From positions 215,617 to 279,616 of the forward strand of contig ML976663.1 in NCBI GenBank assembly GCA_010015655.1: a stretch of DNA of 64,000 nt, given 5' to 3'. The translations under genes and the position numbers were made by a program. Shown here piece by piece: positions 22,232 to 33,708 of this stretch. The notes under the pieces were generated by a model that saw only the letters and a program-made list of their open reading frames with translations, was not told the DNA's origin and did no database searches. Numbering within the stretch: position 1 is the first letter of the stretch; every line of letters starts with the position of its first letter. This DNA comes from Bimuria novae-zelandiae CBS 107.79. Lineage: Eukaryota > Ascomycota > Dothideomycetes > Pleosporales > Didymosphaeriaceae.

Positions 22232-24373
22232 TTACAAGAAGTTGGGGGTCCTCTCTCGGCGGTCGCCGCGGGGCCTGTCGCTGTTGAAACCGCCATCGCG
22301 GCCTCCTCGTCCTCGTCCACCGGAGCCACCATCACGACCGCCAGGCCGACCGCCGAAACCTCCCTGTTCCCGGTCTCCTCGTCCTCGTCCACCGAAGCCA
22401 CCATCGCGACCGCCAGGCCGACCACCGAAACCACCGTCGCGGCCACGACCCATGCCACCATCACGACCACCTCTGCCGCCGAAACCACCTTCACGAGGAG
22501 CTGACCGGTCACCGAAACCGCCACGGTCACCGAAACCGCCACGGCCACCGAAGCCGCCACGACCACCACCTCCACCAGACCGTCTTCCTCTTCCTCCTCC
22601 TCCAGAGAAGAGGGAGGCGGGAGGTGGCGGCGGCTGCTCCATACCCCAGCCAAACTCAGCCAGCCTATTCGCGCCCTCGAGAAGACCCTGCTTGTCGCCA
22701 TACCACTGGAAGCTGCCGAATAGGCCTCGGAAAGCATCAGCTAGCTGATCGGGGTATACTCTGCCATGGGCTTCGACGGTCTCCTTGATTATGTTCGCGG
22801 CGCCCTCGGGGATCTCTGAGTCGACACTCATGTCAACACGAGCGGTCTCGAGGCTATCGTCCGGTTGGAGAGGAAGGTTGCGGAGACGCCTGGGGACCTC
22901 GCGCTGCTCAAAAGGCGTGACAAAGAGCCATCCCTCGCCTTCCTTGCCAGCACGGGCGGTGCGTCCAATGCGGTGAATGTACGATTCGCGCTCACGCGGG
23001 AGGCCGATTTGAATCACATGGGTGACATTCGGGAAGTCCATGCCTCTAGCGGTAACGTCAGACGACAGCAGAATACCAGACTTGCAGAAGCGGAAGTCGT
23101 CGGCGGCGCGGGTACGCGCGCCTTGGCTGAGCTTAGAATGGATCTCGTAAGCGCGCATGCCGTGGAGGGGCTTGTCACGCTTGAAACCACCAGCCATTTT
23201 GTAGAAGACAGACGAAGCAAGCGTCACTTCGGCGGTGGAGTTGAAGTACACGATGGCCTTGAAGGGACGGCCGTTGCCAGTTTGTCCCTTCAGGTACTCG
23301 CGCTGGACAAGTTCGAAGAGAGCAGGAATAAGGTTCTCAAAACCTGCTACGTGGACAAGCTTTTGCGGAACCCTTTCGTGGGTAGGCTCTTCATTCTCGT
23401 CAACACACTTGGCGAAGTGGAAACCGGGCCTCATGGTGCGTCTGACCAAGTCTACCACCTCGCGGGAAAGGGTAGCAGAGAACATGAGATTCTGGCGCTC
23501 GACTTCCTCGGGATTGGGGAGATGTTTCTTGATCTCATCAATCTCGGCCGTGAAGCCTTGGTCGAGGAGACGATCGGCCTCGTCCATGACGAGCGCATTT
23601 AGGTTGGGCGCCTTGACGCCCGAGTATGGATCGGAAAGGATGTCGTTCAATCGGCCTGGGGTACCAATCAAGATGTGGCATCCTTCACGCTGCGTCTTTT
23701 GCAGCATCATCTTCTTCTGCGTCCCACCCACGGCAGTCTGCACAATCAAACTGGTACCCGAGACAACCTTCTTGGCCTCGACGGCAATCTGCTCAGCCAA
23801 CTCTCGGGTGGGCGAAATGATGATGGCCCTGATTTGGTCCGGTCTCGCACGCTTGTAGCCGCGGCTGCGCTCGGCGAGGCTAGGGTCGTGTTGGAGGATT
23901 CTTTGGATAGTGGGAATGAGGAAACCGAGCGTCTTGCCCGTTCCAGTCTTGGCTTGGGCAATACTGCGTCGCGTTAGTAAGGGCAGATGGACACAACTGA
24001 GATGGACTTACACGTCGACCCCGCTTAATGCCTCATTAATGGTGCGCGTCTGGACCTCCGTCATTGTCTCCAGCTTCATTTGGCGCGTGATCGTATTGAT
24101 GACATTGGGATGCACCAACCCCCGCTTGCCCAGGTCTTGAAATCTTGTGACGGGTTCGTTCTGCGTCGACTGCTCCTCGGCCGCTTGCGCCGCCACCTGT
24201 TGCCATCTCGTACTTTGGTGGAAAGCAGCAGTGACGGCAGGCGCTCGGGGCGCCGCTGTCCGGAAAGCGCCTGCTGATTGTGGAAGGGACGCTCGCAGGA
24301 CTCTGGAGGAAAGCGCGGGCGTGGACAGACTCCTCGCAAGCGAGGCGGGACATCTTCGCAGTGCGCTGAACAT
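22232..24373 (-). CDS. MSS116: Mitochondrial DEAD-box RNA helicase (MSS116/CYT-19 family)
   Basis: RNA chaperone expected to remodel mitochondrial group I/II introns and aid translation. Exon 1 24373-24012, intron 24011-23964 (48 nt), exon 2 23963-22232; 697 residues. The N-terminus MFSALRRCPASLARSLSTPA is Arg/Ser-rich without acids, a matrix-targeting presequence. Motifs in order: Q-motif region, Walker A AQAKTGTGKT, PTRELAEQ, GTPGRL, MDEADRLLD (DEAD box), SATLS, VTARGMDFP and HRIGRTARAG. Post-helicase domain GLFGSFQWYGDKQGLLE, then a C-terminal Gly/Arg tail of about 120 residues made of FGGRGG/FGDRGG repeats. The symbol is by family resemblance; paralogues of this family exist in fungi. Confidence 0.93.
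22245..22620 (-). repeat. Imperfect tandem repeat encoding the RGG tail of the helicase
   Basis: A G/C-biased array of short degenerate units on the minus strand, translating as repeated GGFGGRGG and GGRDGG. It explains long Pro-rich and Val/Ala-rich frames in the other readings, which are artefacts. Such arrays vary in length between isolates. Confidence 0.85.
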
Positions 24374-24796
24374 GGTGGAAAGAGCGACTTCCTTCGGTCA
24401 ATTACAAGGATTATCGAGAGGAAGGAACTATTAAACCAATACAACGGCGAAAGAAGTAATGGAGAAGAGTGCCGCACGCAGGCTGGCGATTGGCGATGAA
24501 GGAGTGATTGATGGTCGATAGGAGGTGTCGCCTCGCGAACTTTTGACGAGAAGGAACTTTTTGGAGGGCCGTGCATCGTCGCGCTTGACACGCTAGCCTC
24601 TGTCACGTGCAGATAGCGGGTCCAGGGTCCACGGGTCTCCCCTTACCATCCTCTATCATGTCTCTTTACGTTGGTACAGCAATGAATCACCGAACTCTGC
24701 GATGCCGCTAATGAAACTTCTGATTCATCGGTGCCTGAAGTCAGCGCGAGTCTCCGCATAAGCCTTGTGCCAGTTCATGTTGCTGTGAAGCGCTCC
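24374..24796. other. Intergenic region
   Basis: About 420 bp holding the helicase promoter and the 3' end of the degenerate HET-like gene. No other gene seen. Confidence 0.5.
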
Positions 24797-26100
24797 TCAT
24801 TCCAGACAGATCTTCATCCATGGCAAATCCCCCGACGTCGCTGCATCGAAATACCGCCGGTATTTTCCCAATAAGGTCAAGTAGTCGTCAGCGAATTTCG
24901 GGCCCAATAAACCATCCAGATAACATTCATCCATCAATTCAAACATCCGATCACCATGTCTCCGTCCTAGTACAAAAGGAACGCTTGCTCCATACACGGC
25001 ACAGATGACCCATGACCTGTTGGCTAGCATGCGCCGTCGTCCCTGGCAGAAACTTTGGAATTGCGTGAACGTGCTACCGCGCGGTCCATCTTGCCAGTTC
25101 TGTTGGAGACGGAGAAGAAATCTTCTCTCTCGGTACTCACAGCTTTGTCGGGCAGAGCGGCTGGCCGGAGAAATGCGCGACCGAAACCTTCTAGACCTGT
25201 GCCGTCGTTGATGGCCATTAAGCTTGAATCTGGTATGCCGTTGCTTGCCACGGTGTCGAGCTGCAGAACCCTGACCTCGAGGGCGAGACATGGATGATCA
25301 TGTGCATTCAAGCTCCGGGTACGTCCTCTCAGTATGACGGAAATACGTCAAAGACGTGAGAGATTGCGGTTTATCTAGCCCCGGTGCCCAAGACGGTAGG
25401 TAAATAGCACTCCTTGTCTCAGCATCGTCCGCAGCAAAGCAGATCTCACTGTGTAGCTCTTTGCTAATGAGGTTTCGTACGACGCGAAACTGGGACGAAC
25501 TTTCACTACGAACGACTTCAAATCGCCTCAAAGCGTCCTGGAAACGACCCACCGGTGGGTCGTTCTTAATGTTGCTAACCTCTTCTCTTGTGTGATGCCA
25601 GGCTGTCTTTGCCTCAAATAGGACGCCTTTAGGATCACCGCGCTTTTTGCTCCGGCACAGTTCCATCCACGACGACTTTCCCTCGGAAGCTTGTTTCTGC
25701 GCGTTTATCGCATCAATGCGCGCGCTGCTAAAGTAGTCTTCAAGTGTGTTGAGGAGTGCCGATTCAATGGTTGCGTCCTCGTGTGTTTGTCCCTCCAGTC
25801 TTTCAGCTCTTCTTCCTTTTCCAGGGCTCTTTTCCAGGCCATGCCTTTTTCCACCGTCTTTTCCTTGGGTCTTGCTGCTAACTTGTTCAGCAGCCACGTC
25901 CGCCCACGCCGTTGAGGATTCTTTTCCATAAGCCCTGCAACGAGAGCTTTCTGGACGCTTTTGAGCGACTCGTACATCTCTTCTTCCTCCATCTGCCTTT
26001 CTTTTAAATCTTTGAATGTATTCCAAGCTATAGCGACGTCTTTATGCATCGGGCTTGCCCCCGTTAGTGGGATCGCAAAGGTCGAGAATGTGTGAGTCTG
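24797..26100 (-). pseudogene. HET-like (heterokaryon incompatibility family) gene remnant with frameshifts
   Basis: A protein-like signal passes through three frames. From about 26100 it reads PLTGASPMHKDVAIAWNTFKDLKERQ with an acidic/basic helical stretch. It changes frame near 25780 and continues LLNTLEDYFSSARIDAINAQ to YLPSWAPGLDKPQSLTSL. It changes again near 25305 to LALEVRVLQLDTVASNG, and near 25030 to SWVICAVYGASVPFVLG and ECYLDGLLGPKF, ending at 24797. PSWAP followed by the LEVRVLQLDTV-like strand and a terminal GASVPFVLR-like segment is the usual C-terminal layout of fungal HET proteins. The catalytic-type HET domain itself is not visible. Allorecognition in living relatives is family knowledge; this copy looks dead. 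Confidence 0.55.
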
Positions 26101-26397
26101 CGAGCGCCTAAAACTACAGATATTATTGTGGTCGAGGACTGGTCAGGATCCATCGTGCGGGGATAACCTGCAGCCTGAGGCACGAAGTATGTGTTGTTGT
26201 GAGAGCTAGTGATCCATACGCATAAGGAAGAAATTGAGAATTGTACTTGTTGTTGTATTGGGTGAAGCTACGAACAGTAGGTATACATGAGTGGCTGTAA
26301 ACAGCGCTAGTGTAGGATGGGTAGTCGCATCTCAACACAGGTGAGGCGCCACTGCAAGTGGGGAAAGGGAGACTCCAAACCGTGACAGTTGTTGATT
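26101..26397. other. Flank between the HET-like remnant and the transposon nest
   Basis: About 300 bp of mixed composition with no clear frame. It may contain the lost upstream part or promoter of the HET-like gene. Confidence 0.4.
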
Positions 26398-26460
26398 ATC
26401 CCCCGCACCGCTAATATCGCCCGTACACGGGCCACCTAAGCTCAGCCAACCAGCGCGCAG

Positions 26461-26640
26461 TGTAAGCAGGTGGGTGGTATGTGTGAAGGTAGTATATTGT
26501 GTGTGTAATTGTCTGAGTTGCTCTGTGTGTTGTTCTGTGTTGTGTTGTGTGTACATGGAGTGATCAGAGGCTCGTATATAGAGATAGAGCTGACTCATGA
26601 GACTAGTGTCGTCATGTGACATATCTCTGGGCTGCTTACA
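26461..26640 (-). repeat. 3' LTR of copia-1 (180 bp)
   Basis: TG...CA ends, preceded by CGCAG. A GT-rich run (GTGTTGTTCTGTGTTGTGT) lies in the middle. No difference from the other LTR was found on comparison by eye. Confidence 0.95.
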
Positions 26641-26659
26641 CACCCCCTTCAGGTTCGAA

Positions 26660-29600
26660 CGCATGTTTGAAGCTGATGTTGGCTATAGATCCCCCTATAC
26701 CTTTGTAGGGTAGCTGCATTTTGGGGTCGAGAACCTAGCTTTTGTGCCAGTCTCAGTATTGGTGCAGTCCCAGGTGGGTAGCCGTCCGCCGTCGCAGTGT
26801 AGGTGGATCTCGCTCTATACTACAGGCGTCCCTAGTAGTAGGACGTCTCCTAGAGCTAGTACTGAGATCCTAATTGCTTCGCGTTCTGTGCTGAGGTTGA
26901 TGAGCCTTGTAGGTGGAGCTTGATACATGATGCGAGCATGTTTGCTCTGTGTATGAAGTGGAATACAGCATGAATCTGAGTACAGGATAGGGGTACAGCG
27001 TAGAGCTGTGTACATGATAGAGCTGAGTAAAGTATAGTCTCGTTAAACCTGTAAAAACCACATGGGAAAAACCAGGAAGAGTACTATACTGTGGGGAAGC
27101 TCATTGAGAAGGAAAAGGTTGAAAATGAAGAAGAGAGACCCAGTTTTCGTGCTTCTGTCTGGGCAGTAGCTTGGTGAGGCCGTCAGCTGGTTGACAGGTT
27201 GTTTAGATATATAAGAGGTTAATATTGTTAGATTAAGCTTCTTGTCAAAGCTAGTGATAATGGATATTAACGTGCCGTATAGTAGTCTTAAGACGAGGCG
27301 TAGTAGAAGTGAGAAGTCGGATAGTCTGCTAATTATCACAGTATAGAAGACGCTCATGATCTAGATTAAAGCCAATTTGTTCGAAGACTCTCCACCACTA
27401 GATCAGTTCAGTGCCTGCAGACAATGCGGCGACTAGCTCTACTTCTGTCGTTAACTTTGTAACACAGCGTTGGAGTGTTGCTTTCCAGTCTACAGGTCCG
27501 CCAAATAGAAAGAAGATATAGCCTTGTGAGCTCTTGCGTGAGATCTTGTTATTAGCGTATAATGCATCTGTTGCTCTAAAGAACTTAGGTTAAGGTTAGT
27601 CGGCTATATAGACTAATTTGTTTAAGATAGAGGCGGTATAGTAGAGCGCTTAATCTTTAGTTCCTAGTAGGTAGGCGATCGTCTGGTAGGCTGCGTCAAG
27701 ATAACGTGAAGATAGATTCGTAAGAAACTCCACTAGTTTAGAATAAGCTTTCGAGACATTAGGTCAGGTAGCTCCAGCTACATATCCTATAGATCCTACA
27801 AGCTAGGCATATTTGTGCTTAGTGAAGTTATTTGCTTAATTCTCTAATGGCAATAACTCTTTTAGAGGTAGTAGTGTAGCTAGCAACTTCGTATATAGCT
27901 TTAGTGAAGGAAACTTCTGTACAGGCTTCTCGATGTATAAAGTTTATAATAGCCAGATAGAGCCATTCTCACGGTCTCTATGCGTTTAAATACTATAGAA
28001 CGTTTAAAGCTCTCCTAGAGATCGAATCTTATATCGAGACAGGAGCTTCTGTTCGAATTCATATAGTGCAGCTTTGTAGGCTAGTAGGCAGAGTACGATA
28101 ATGTCGTCTACATAGAAGAAGACTAGAAGCTTGTTATTCTTCCATAGACAAGGAGCGTCTTTAACTTCGTGTAGTCCTAGTTTAGAGAGCGTCTTGGTGA
28201 GCTCTTGATACTAGAGTAGTGGCGAGGTCTTTAGGCCGTATAGAGCTTGATATAGTTTCTATAGATAACCGGGATTAGAGAATCCTTCTAGTAAGTAATA
28301 ATAGACTAGTGTTGCGAGCTAAGCGTTTGTGAATGCGTTAACTGTATTATACTAACGGATCTCTATGTTAAAGTAGGCTGCTATAGCAACTAGAGCTTAG
28401 AATATTTAAACTGCTAGAGTAGCTACGTAGGTATCCTTAGTAGTTGTTTGTAGATCGCCTCGTACATAAATGCGTGCTTTATATTTCGTGAGGTATCTTT
28501 AATTATTAAGCTTAAACTTAAAGACCTATATTAACGGGAGAACTTCTTAGTCTTATAGATTTAACTCCTGCTAAGTAATCCTCTCGTACGTGCCTTTTCG
28601 TTTCACGTTGTTGATTTCTTATTGCATCGCTTGGAGAAAGCCTTCCTTGTGTGGAGATGGCATTCTCATTACATCTTTGTAGAGACGCGGCTCAGGAGGT
28701 AGCTCGGTGTAGTGAAATCGTGTTTTTGATGCTGTAGCTGAGGCTGCTACGTATGCTGACCAGTATGTGTTAATAAAGAAGCTGCTACTCTTCTAAGATA
28801 GCTTTCTAGATCTTATTAACCCTTTAGGTAGTATGTGAGACTGACGAAGGTTGCTATTAATTAGTTCTTAATTCTATGCTTAATTCGAGTTTAATGTTTA
28901 ACGTTTGCGCTTTCTTAAGGATATAGGCATTATAGGTAGGCTAGCTAGCGTGGTTGATAACGAGCGCTGCGAGTTGTTATAAAGTAAGTTTTATAAACTG
29001 CTATAAACCTTAGTAGTCTCTATTTAACTTAGTGTTAGAAGCTATAGATTATAACTTCTAGTTTAACGTAGGATTGTTGTTTCTCTTTGCGTTGGTTGGT
29101 TTTGTTCTATAGATACAGTAGTCTAGCTGTGCTAATCTAGATCTGCCGTGTGCTTGTCTTTAGATGTGTCTTCTGTAGAGCTATCTTGGCTGCGCAATAT
29201 AGGTAGTTAATACTCGTAGGCAAATTACTCTAGCTTAGAGCCTTATAGTAGAGGATCTGTTTTATCGTGTAGTTAATAGAAGAGGTCTTCTCTAAAGGTA
29301 ACGTCTCTTACACGAATTACTTTGCCTCTATTTGCTCGACTTCTCGCCTTAGGCATCTAGATTTAGTAGATATTTAATAAGTTATACCTAACTAGATATC
29401 TTACTAGAGCTTAAGGACTAAGCTTGTCTATTTATAGTATTTGTTTGCGCAGTGCGTATGCTCGATAGCTATAGATACATAGATAAGCAATTAATAGCTT
29501 CTTGCTATAGGCAATTTCGAATAGTGTTTTCTAACCTAGTAATCGCGTGGGTGTGCGATTAAGCAGGTATGCTACTATAGAGTAGATTTTAGAGCTAAGT

Positions 29601-31825
29601 GCTAGAGGTAGGTTTAAGGTAATCTTTATTAAGTGACTTCTTTTAATAAGACTCCTATTAGAGCGCTCTGCTAAGCCGTTTTGCTCCTTAGTGTGTGGAG
29701 TCTTAATCTATAGCTTGATGCCTTCTCTCTAACAGTAGTCTCTAGCAGAGTTGTCTATTAGCCTATATCCTCGCTCGTCGTCAGCGATGAGAAAGGTGAC
29801 AGTTATATTAAATTCTCGTTTAATAGTTCGATTTAATTGCCTAATGATAGACAGGAGCATGAGCTTGTCCCGTCTAGGTATTATATAGACAAAATGGAAT
29901 TTCGAGAATAGATTAAACCTATAGAAGACGTATTGGTCGCCATTGTAGGCTCTTGCATCGAGCTCAATGAGATTAATAGCAATAGTCTTAAAGGCTCGTG
30001 TGGCTCCAATCTCATGGCCAGTTCGCCGTGAGATGATTTAATGTGCTTTGCTTTATAGGCATTCTTCGCAGTCGATTGTTTAAGGAGCAGATCTAGTAGA
30101 TAGCTATATGCCTATTACGTGATTCTGTAGTTAATTAATAGCGTTACTGCTTAGATGTCCTATTAGTATATAGAGCTAAGACTTGCTGAGTAATCTTGGT
30201 CTAGGCGGTAGAGTAAAGTATTATAGCTAACGTTAATGGGTCGTAAAAGCCTGAGTCTAAGCGGATTAAGTAGATAGAGGTTTAGTTCGATAGACTACTA
30301 GCTAGTGTCTACTTAGTCTAGTGAGGGTGGCGATGTCTTCTACTTATAAGCCTAATAAGTTAGATCGATATAGTGCATTTCTGCCAGAGTCGAAATAGAC
30401 GTTTGACGATGATAGCCAGGCTAGAGAGACTAGGCTTATGAAAAAGCTAGTAATTAAGGCTACACACTTAAGCTTTATTTTCTTTTATCCTTGTGGTATT
30501 AATAGAGATATCTCAACTTCCCCCTATGCCTAGATAGTTATCTTAGTGCCGCCTGCAAGTACGACATCGTCAGGTAATATAGGAGCTTTCTATTAGAACT
30601 CGGTCGGATTATTGCAGATGTAGATATCCGTAGCAGGATCCAGTGTCTATAAGTAGAGGAGCGGGAAGTTTCGGTGCGCTAGCTAATTATTAAATGCTAA
30701 TAAGTAGATAGCGTAGGCCTTATGTAGAAGGTTGCCTGCAAGTGTATCGCCTGCGTTAATTTCTATTAAATTAGATTCTGCCCCGTAGCTCTTATAATTC
30801 CTTCGCTTTTTATAGCGCTAATTCTTCTCTTAAATCTTATTTAGTATTCTATTCTTGTCTTTAACTTTAAACTCTGTTATCTTCTTAGCTTTTTTAGGGT
30901 TTTTAACAAATCCTCCTTTGCGTAGTGAGGTGTCGATGTATGGGCACTGTCCCCAGTAGTGTAGGTCTCCACAGAGACACGATTTTAATAGCTTTAATAG
31001 CTTATCCTGTCGAGGTCTCTTTCTGCTGTTTTGTTTGTATGGAGACTCCTCTTAATTTAATGTAGCTATAAATGCTCCACTCTGTGCAGTTAATTTCGTT
31101 GTGGTTATACGATAGTAGCGTAGGTAACTAGCTAGTAGATTAGGCAATGTTAGCTGTACAGAGTTGTCGTGGGAGCTTGTTTCTGCATTGAATACAGTGA
31201 TAGCGATAGTGGCAGCGTAGCCAGGATCGATCTATTTGATGGCTCGTATGAGATCCTTGTGAGGTCTGTAGCCATGCGTCTCTGGTAGCTAGAGTTGTTT
31301 GGCCCTGTTGTAGGCAGCAAGGAACGTGCTGCACCATTCTTCAAGGTTCTCTCTACGAGCGTGCAGAACTTTGGCGGCGTTATAAGCTTTTTAGACCTAA
31401 TATTCTCGATTAGCCATTGTAGGACTATAGAGCTCCTGTAGAGTCTTAAGCTAATTATAGAGGGACTCTTAGTCCTTAATTTAATATACTAGGTCCTGCG
31501 TAATTATGTTAGCTACATACGCTTTAATCTAGCTAATTTTATCTTTAGTTCGCCTGTATTCTTTAAGCTCTCTATAGTAAAGACTTATGTCTTAATTATA
31601 CTGCGCTCGAGTTTTAGGGGTAGGTTCTGTTGCTAGTAATCCACCGTCGTTGGCAGCATGGATCTGTGTAGGTTGTAGAGGCTTGCTTAGCGTCGTCGGA
31701 TGTGGCAGGTCTGGATTGATATATCCCCATACGTCTCCAGCCTCTGCGAGCCTTTTGACAGTATAGATCCACAGTTCCCAGTTGTGTGGCCCTTGAAGGA
31801 TGATTGACGAGATAGCCTTTGACAT
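26660..31825 (-). pseudogene. copia-1 gag-pol polyprotein (RIP-degraded)
   Basis: Starts at ATG 31825 with a gag frame (MSKAISSIILQGPHNWELW, open to 31592), then a CCHC-like knuckle (CGDLHYWGQC near 30940-30980), the pre-integrase CxxC (DCEECLQSKAH near 30050-30080), the integrase core (FSKFHFVYIIPRRDKL near 29860-29915), RT with YVDD at 28103-28114, and RNase H toward 27000. The order gag-IN-RT-RH is diagnostic for copia. Numerous TAG/TAA stops appear at CAG/CAA/TGG sites. Both ends of the coding region (about 31140-31830 and 26660-27360) are much less mutated than the middle. Confidence 0.92.
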
Positions 31826-31919
31826 GGCGAGATCGCTCTATCGAGTAGGCTCGATCGACAGGTAGGTAGGTAGGGAGTCAATGTATATGTATGAGGGCGG
31901 ATTAGGCCGGGCTTATAAC

Positions 31920-32037
31920 TGTAAGCAGGTGGGTGGTATGTGTGAAGGTAGTATATTGTGTGTGTAATTGTCTGAGTTGCTCTGTGTGTTGTTCTGTGTT
32001 GTGTTGTGTGTACATGGAGTGATCAGAGGCTCGTATA
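31920..32037 (-). repeat. 5' LTR of copia-1, first part
   Basis: 118 bp of the LTR, cut at a TA where a Tc1-like element inserted; the remaining 62 bp follow at 35544-35605. The reunited 180 bp equal the 3' LTR. Confidence 0.95.
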
Positions 32038-33706
32038 TCACCAGGTGGCGAGCTAATTCGTGATCGGTTTATGTAAGCATAACCGCCAAATTTTGTTCTC
32101 CTATAGTAATTACTATACAAAGTTGAAATTCTGAGGTTCTTAACGCATATTAACTTGATTTTAAGGCTAAACTTAATTTTAAAGCTTAAATCTGACGCGT
32201 AGAGCTTAGATTTGGTGTTAAGATCTCAGGATCTCTACAGTATATAGGATATGTATAGTATATTTACCAGTGTTGTGAGCGTATCTTCTCGCCGCCAGTT
32301 TCTATAAGCCTTTGGCAGCGATCTGGCATCTCCTTGATAAGCTCCCTAATCTTATTAATAGAGATCTCATCCTATATTTGCTGTAGTATATCCTTAAGGT
32401 ATTTTGTAGTCCCATCCCAAGGCGTCTCACCTGCACATGGCTTGTGGAGACGCCTTTTGGCCTTTTCTTTAAGAATGAGCCAGCATCCTTCTGTAGGATT
32501 GAGATCTAGTGACCTCCCTAGGTGTATGAGGAGCCGCACTCCTTAAGATATCTTAAATATACACGCAATGTTGTGTTTTAATCTTGTACTATACGATAGG
32601 TTATTATCTTCTTATAGAATAGGATATTTATAAGGATTACGAGTGCGCGCGTTATTGAGGATTTTAATATACATAGGTAGTACATACTCTGTATAGTAGG
32701 CTTATGTTATATAGTTCCCTTAAGGATCTACGTTAACTTTGGGAGGCTTATAAGCCTCCTATTCTTATACGCGCTTTTCGTACTGCTAAGAGGACTTATA
32801 CATTCTTTTGCGAGGTTTTGGCGGAGGCTTAACAACTGTAGGCATCTCTTTGTTGTTGTTGTAAAAGTAGAGCTCTGATTTAAAGTCCTAGTTGACGCAG
32901 GTGTATATGTGTAAAACCTGACCCCTAGGAGCGCTCCGAGGCTGCATATTAGTGACTTTTCTGTATTGTTTTTGCTGCCCGCGTCGACGCAGCTGACGAG
33001 GCTTTTAGAGGCGCTTATGTAGGTTAAAATGAGCCTTATTAGTGAAGAAAACTTGATCCTAGTAACCTATAATAGGCAGATCCTTGTTCTGCTGGCCATA
33101 CTGTACGCGCGCAGCTTTGTTGGCGTCTGTTAAAGGATTACTATAGGGCGCCATATACATGTGAGCGTCGAGTTGTTAACTAAAGTTATATTATAACTAA
33201 CACTTAGAGAGCTTAACACTATACTTTTTAGCTTAATAGGTAAGCAGGCGTTAACTATAGGGATTCTCCTTAGGCTCTGCTATATGTTTAAGAACTTATA
33301 TAGGCGTTTAAAAAGCTCTCCTAAGCTTGTTGCTATTAAGCTTAGCTAAAGGCTTATGTGTACGCCTTTGCGCGATCTCTATACCTAGCTTATGTTGTTA
33401 ACGCCTCTAATATCTGCCTGTAGCCTTAGAGATTTAAAATAGCTTGTTAACATTGTTAATAGTCTCGCTATTTGCCTGGTGGCTATAATAGTGTAGGTAG
33501 GCTAATTTCGTAGGCGTAGTATATTAGATATTAGGTTTAGAGCGTTTAGGCGTTCGCGGCGCGTCGATTGAGCTGCTTATTGTAGGAATCGGACGAGATT
33601 TGGGTGATTGGTGTAAGGGTGAAGTTTTGTTGTAGATGGAGGGGCTGTTGTTGATGGCTAGTGCTGCTTACGTACACCGATCACGAATTAGCTCGCCACC
33701 TGGTGA
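32038..33706 (-). mobile_element. Tc1/mariner-type transposon nested in the copia-1 LTR
   Basis: 1669 bp with inverted ends of about 30 bp (TCACCAGGTGGCGAGCTAAT at left, its complement at right, 33677-33706) and TA at both sides (32036-32037, 33707-33708). It encodes one transposase on the minus strand. RIP is patchy: parts such as 32270-32540 and 32850-33160 retain readable codons. Confidence 0.92.
32264..33600 (-). pseudogene. Tc1/mariner transposase (RIP-degraded)
   Basis: The N-terminal part reads SSSIDAPRTPKRSKPN, usual for fungal Tc1-type transposases. The C-terminal part has the third catalytic region SLDLNPTEGCWLILKEKAKRR (DLNPxE signature with Thr for Ile) and ends with EMPDRCQRLIETGGEKIRSQ before TAA 32264-32266. 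Several in-frame RIP stops occur in the middle. Start position is approximate. Confidence 0.85.
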
Positions 33707-33708
33707 TA

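Noticed and set aside
22245..22620. CRISPR-like repeat array
   Set aside because: Units are short, degenerate, without unique spacers, and translate as RGG repeats in a eukaryotic gene.
22131..22748. Plus-strand Pro/Arg-rich frame of 205 codons and a Val-rich minus frame
   Set aside because: Both are alternative readings of the RGG repeat array of the helicase tail.
25298..26026. 242-codon minus frame as an intact gene
   Set aside because: Only its second half looks like protein; the first half is better in another frame, indicating a frameshifted HET-like relic.
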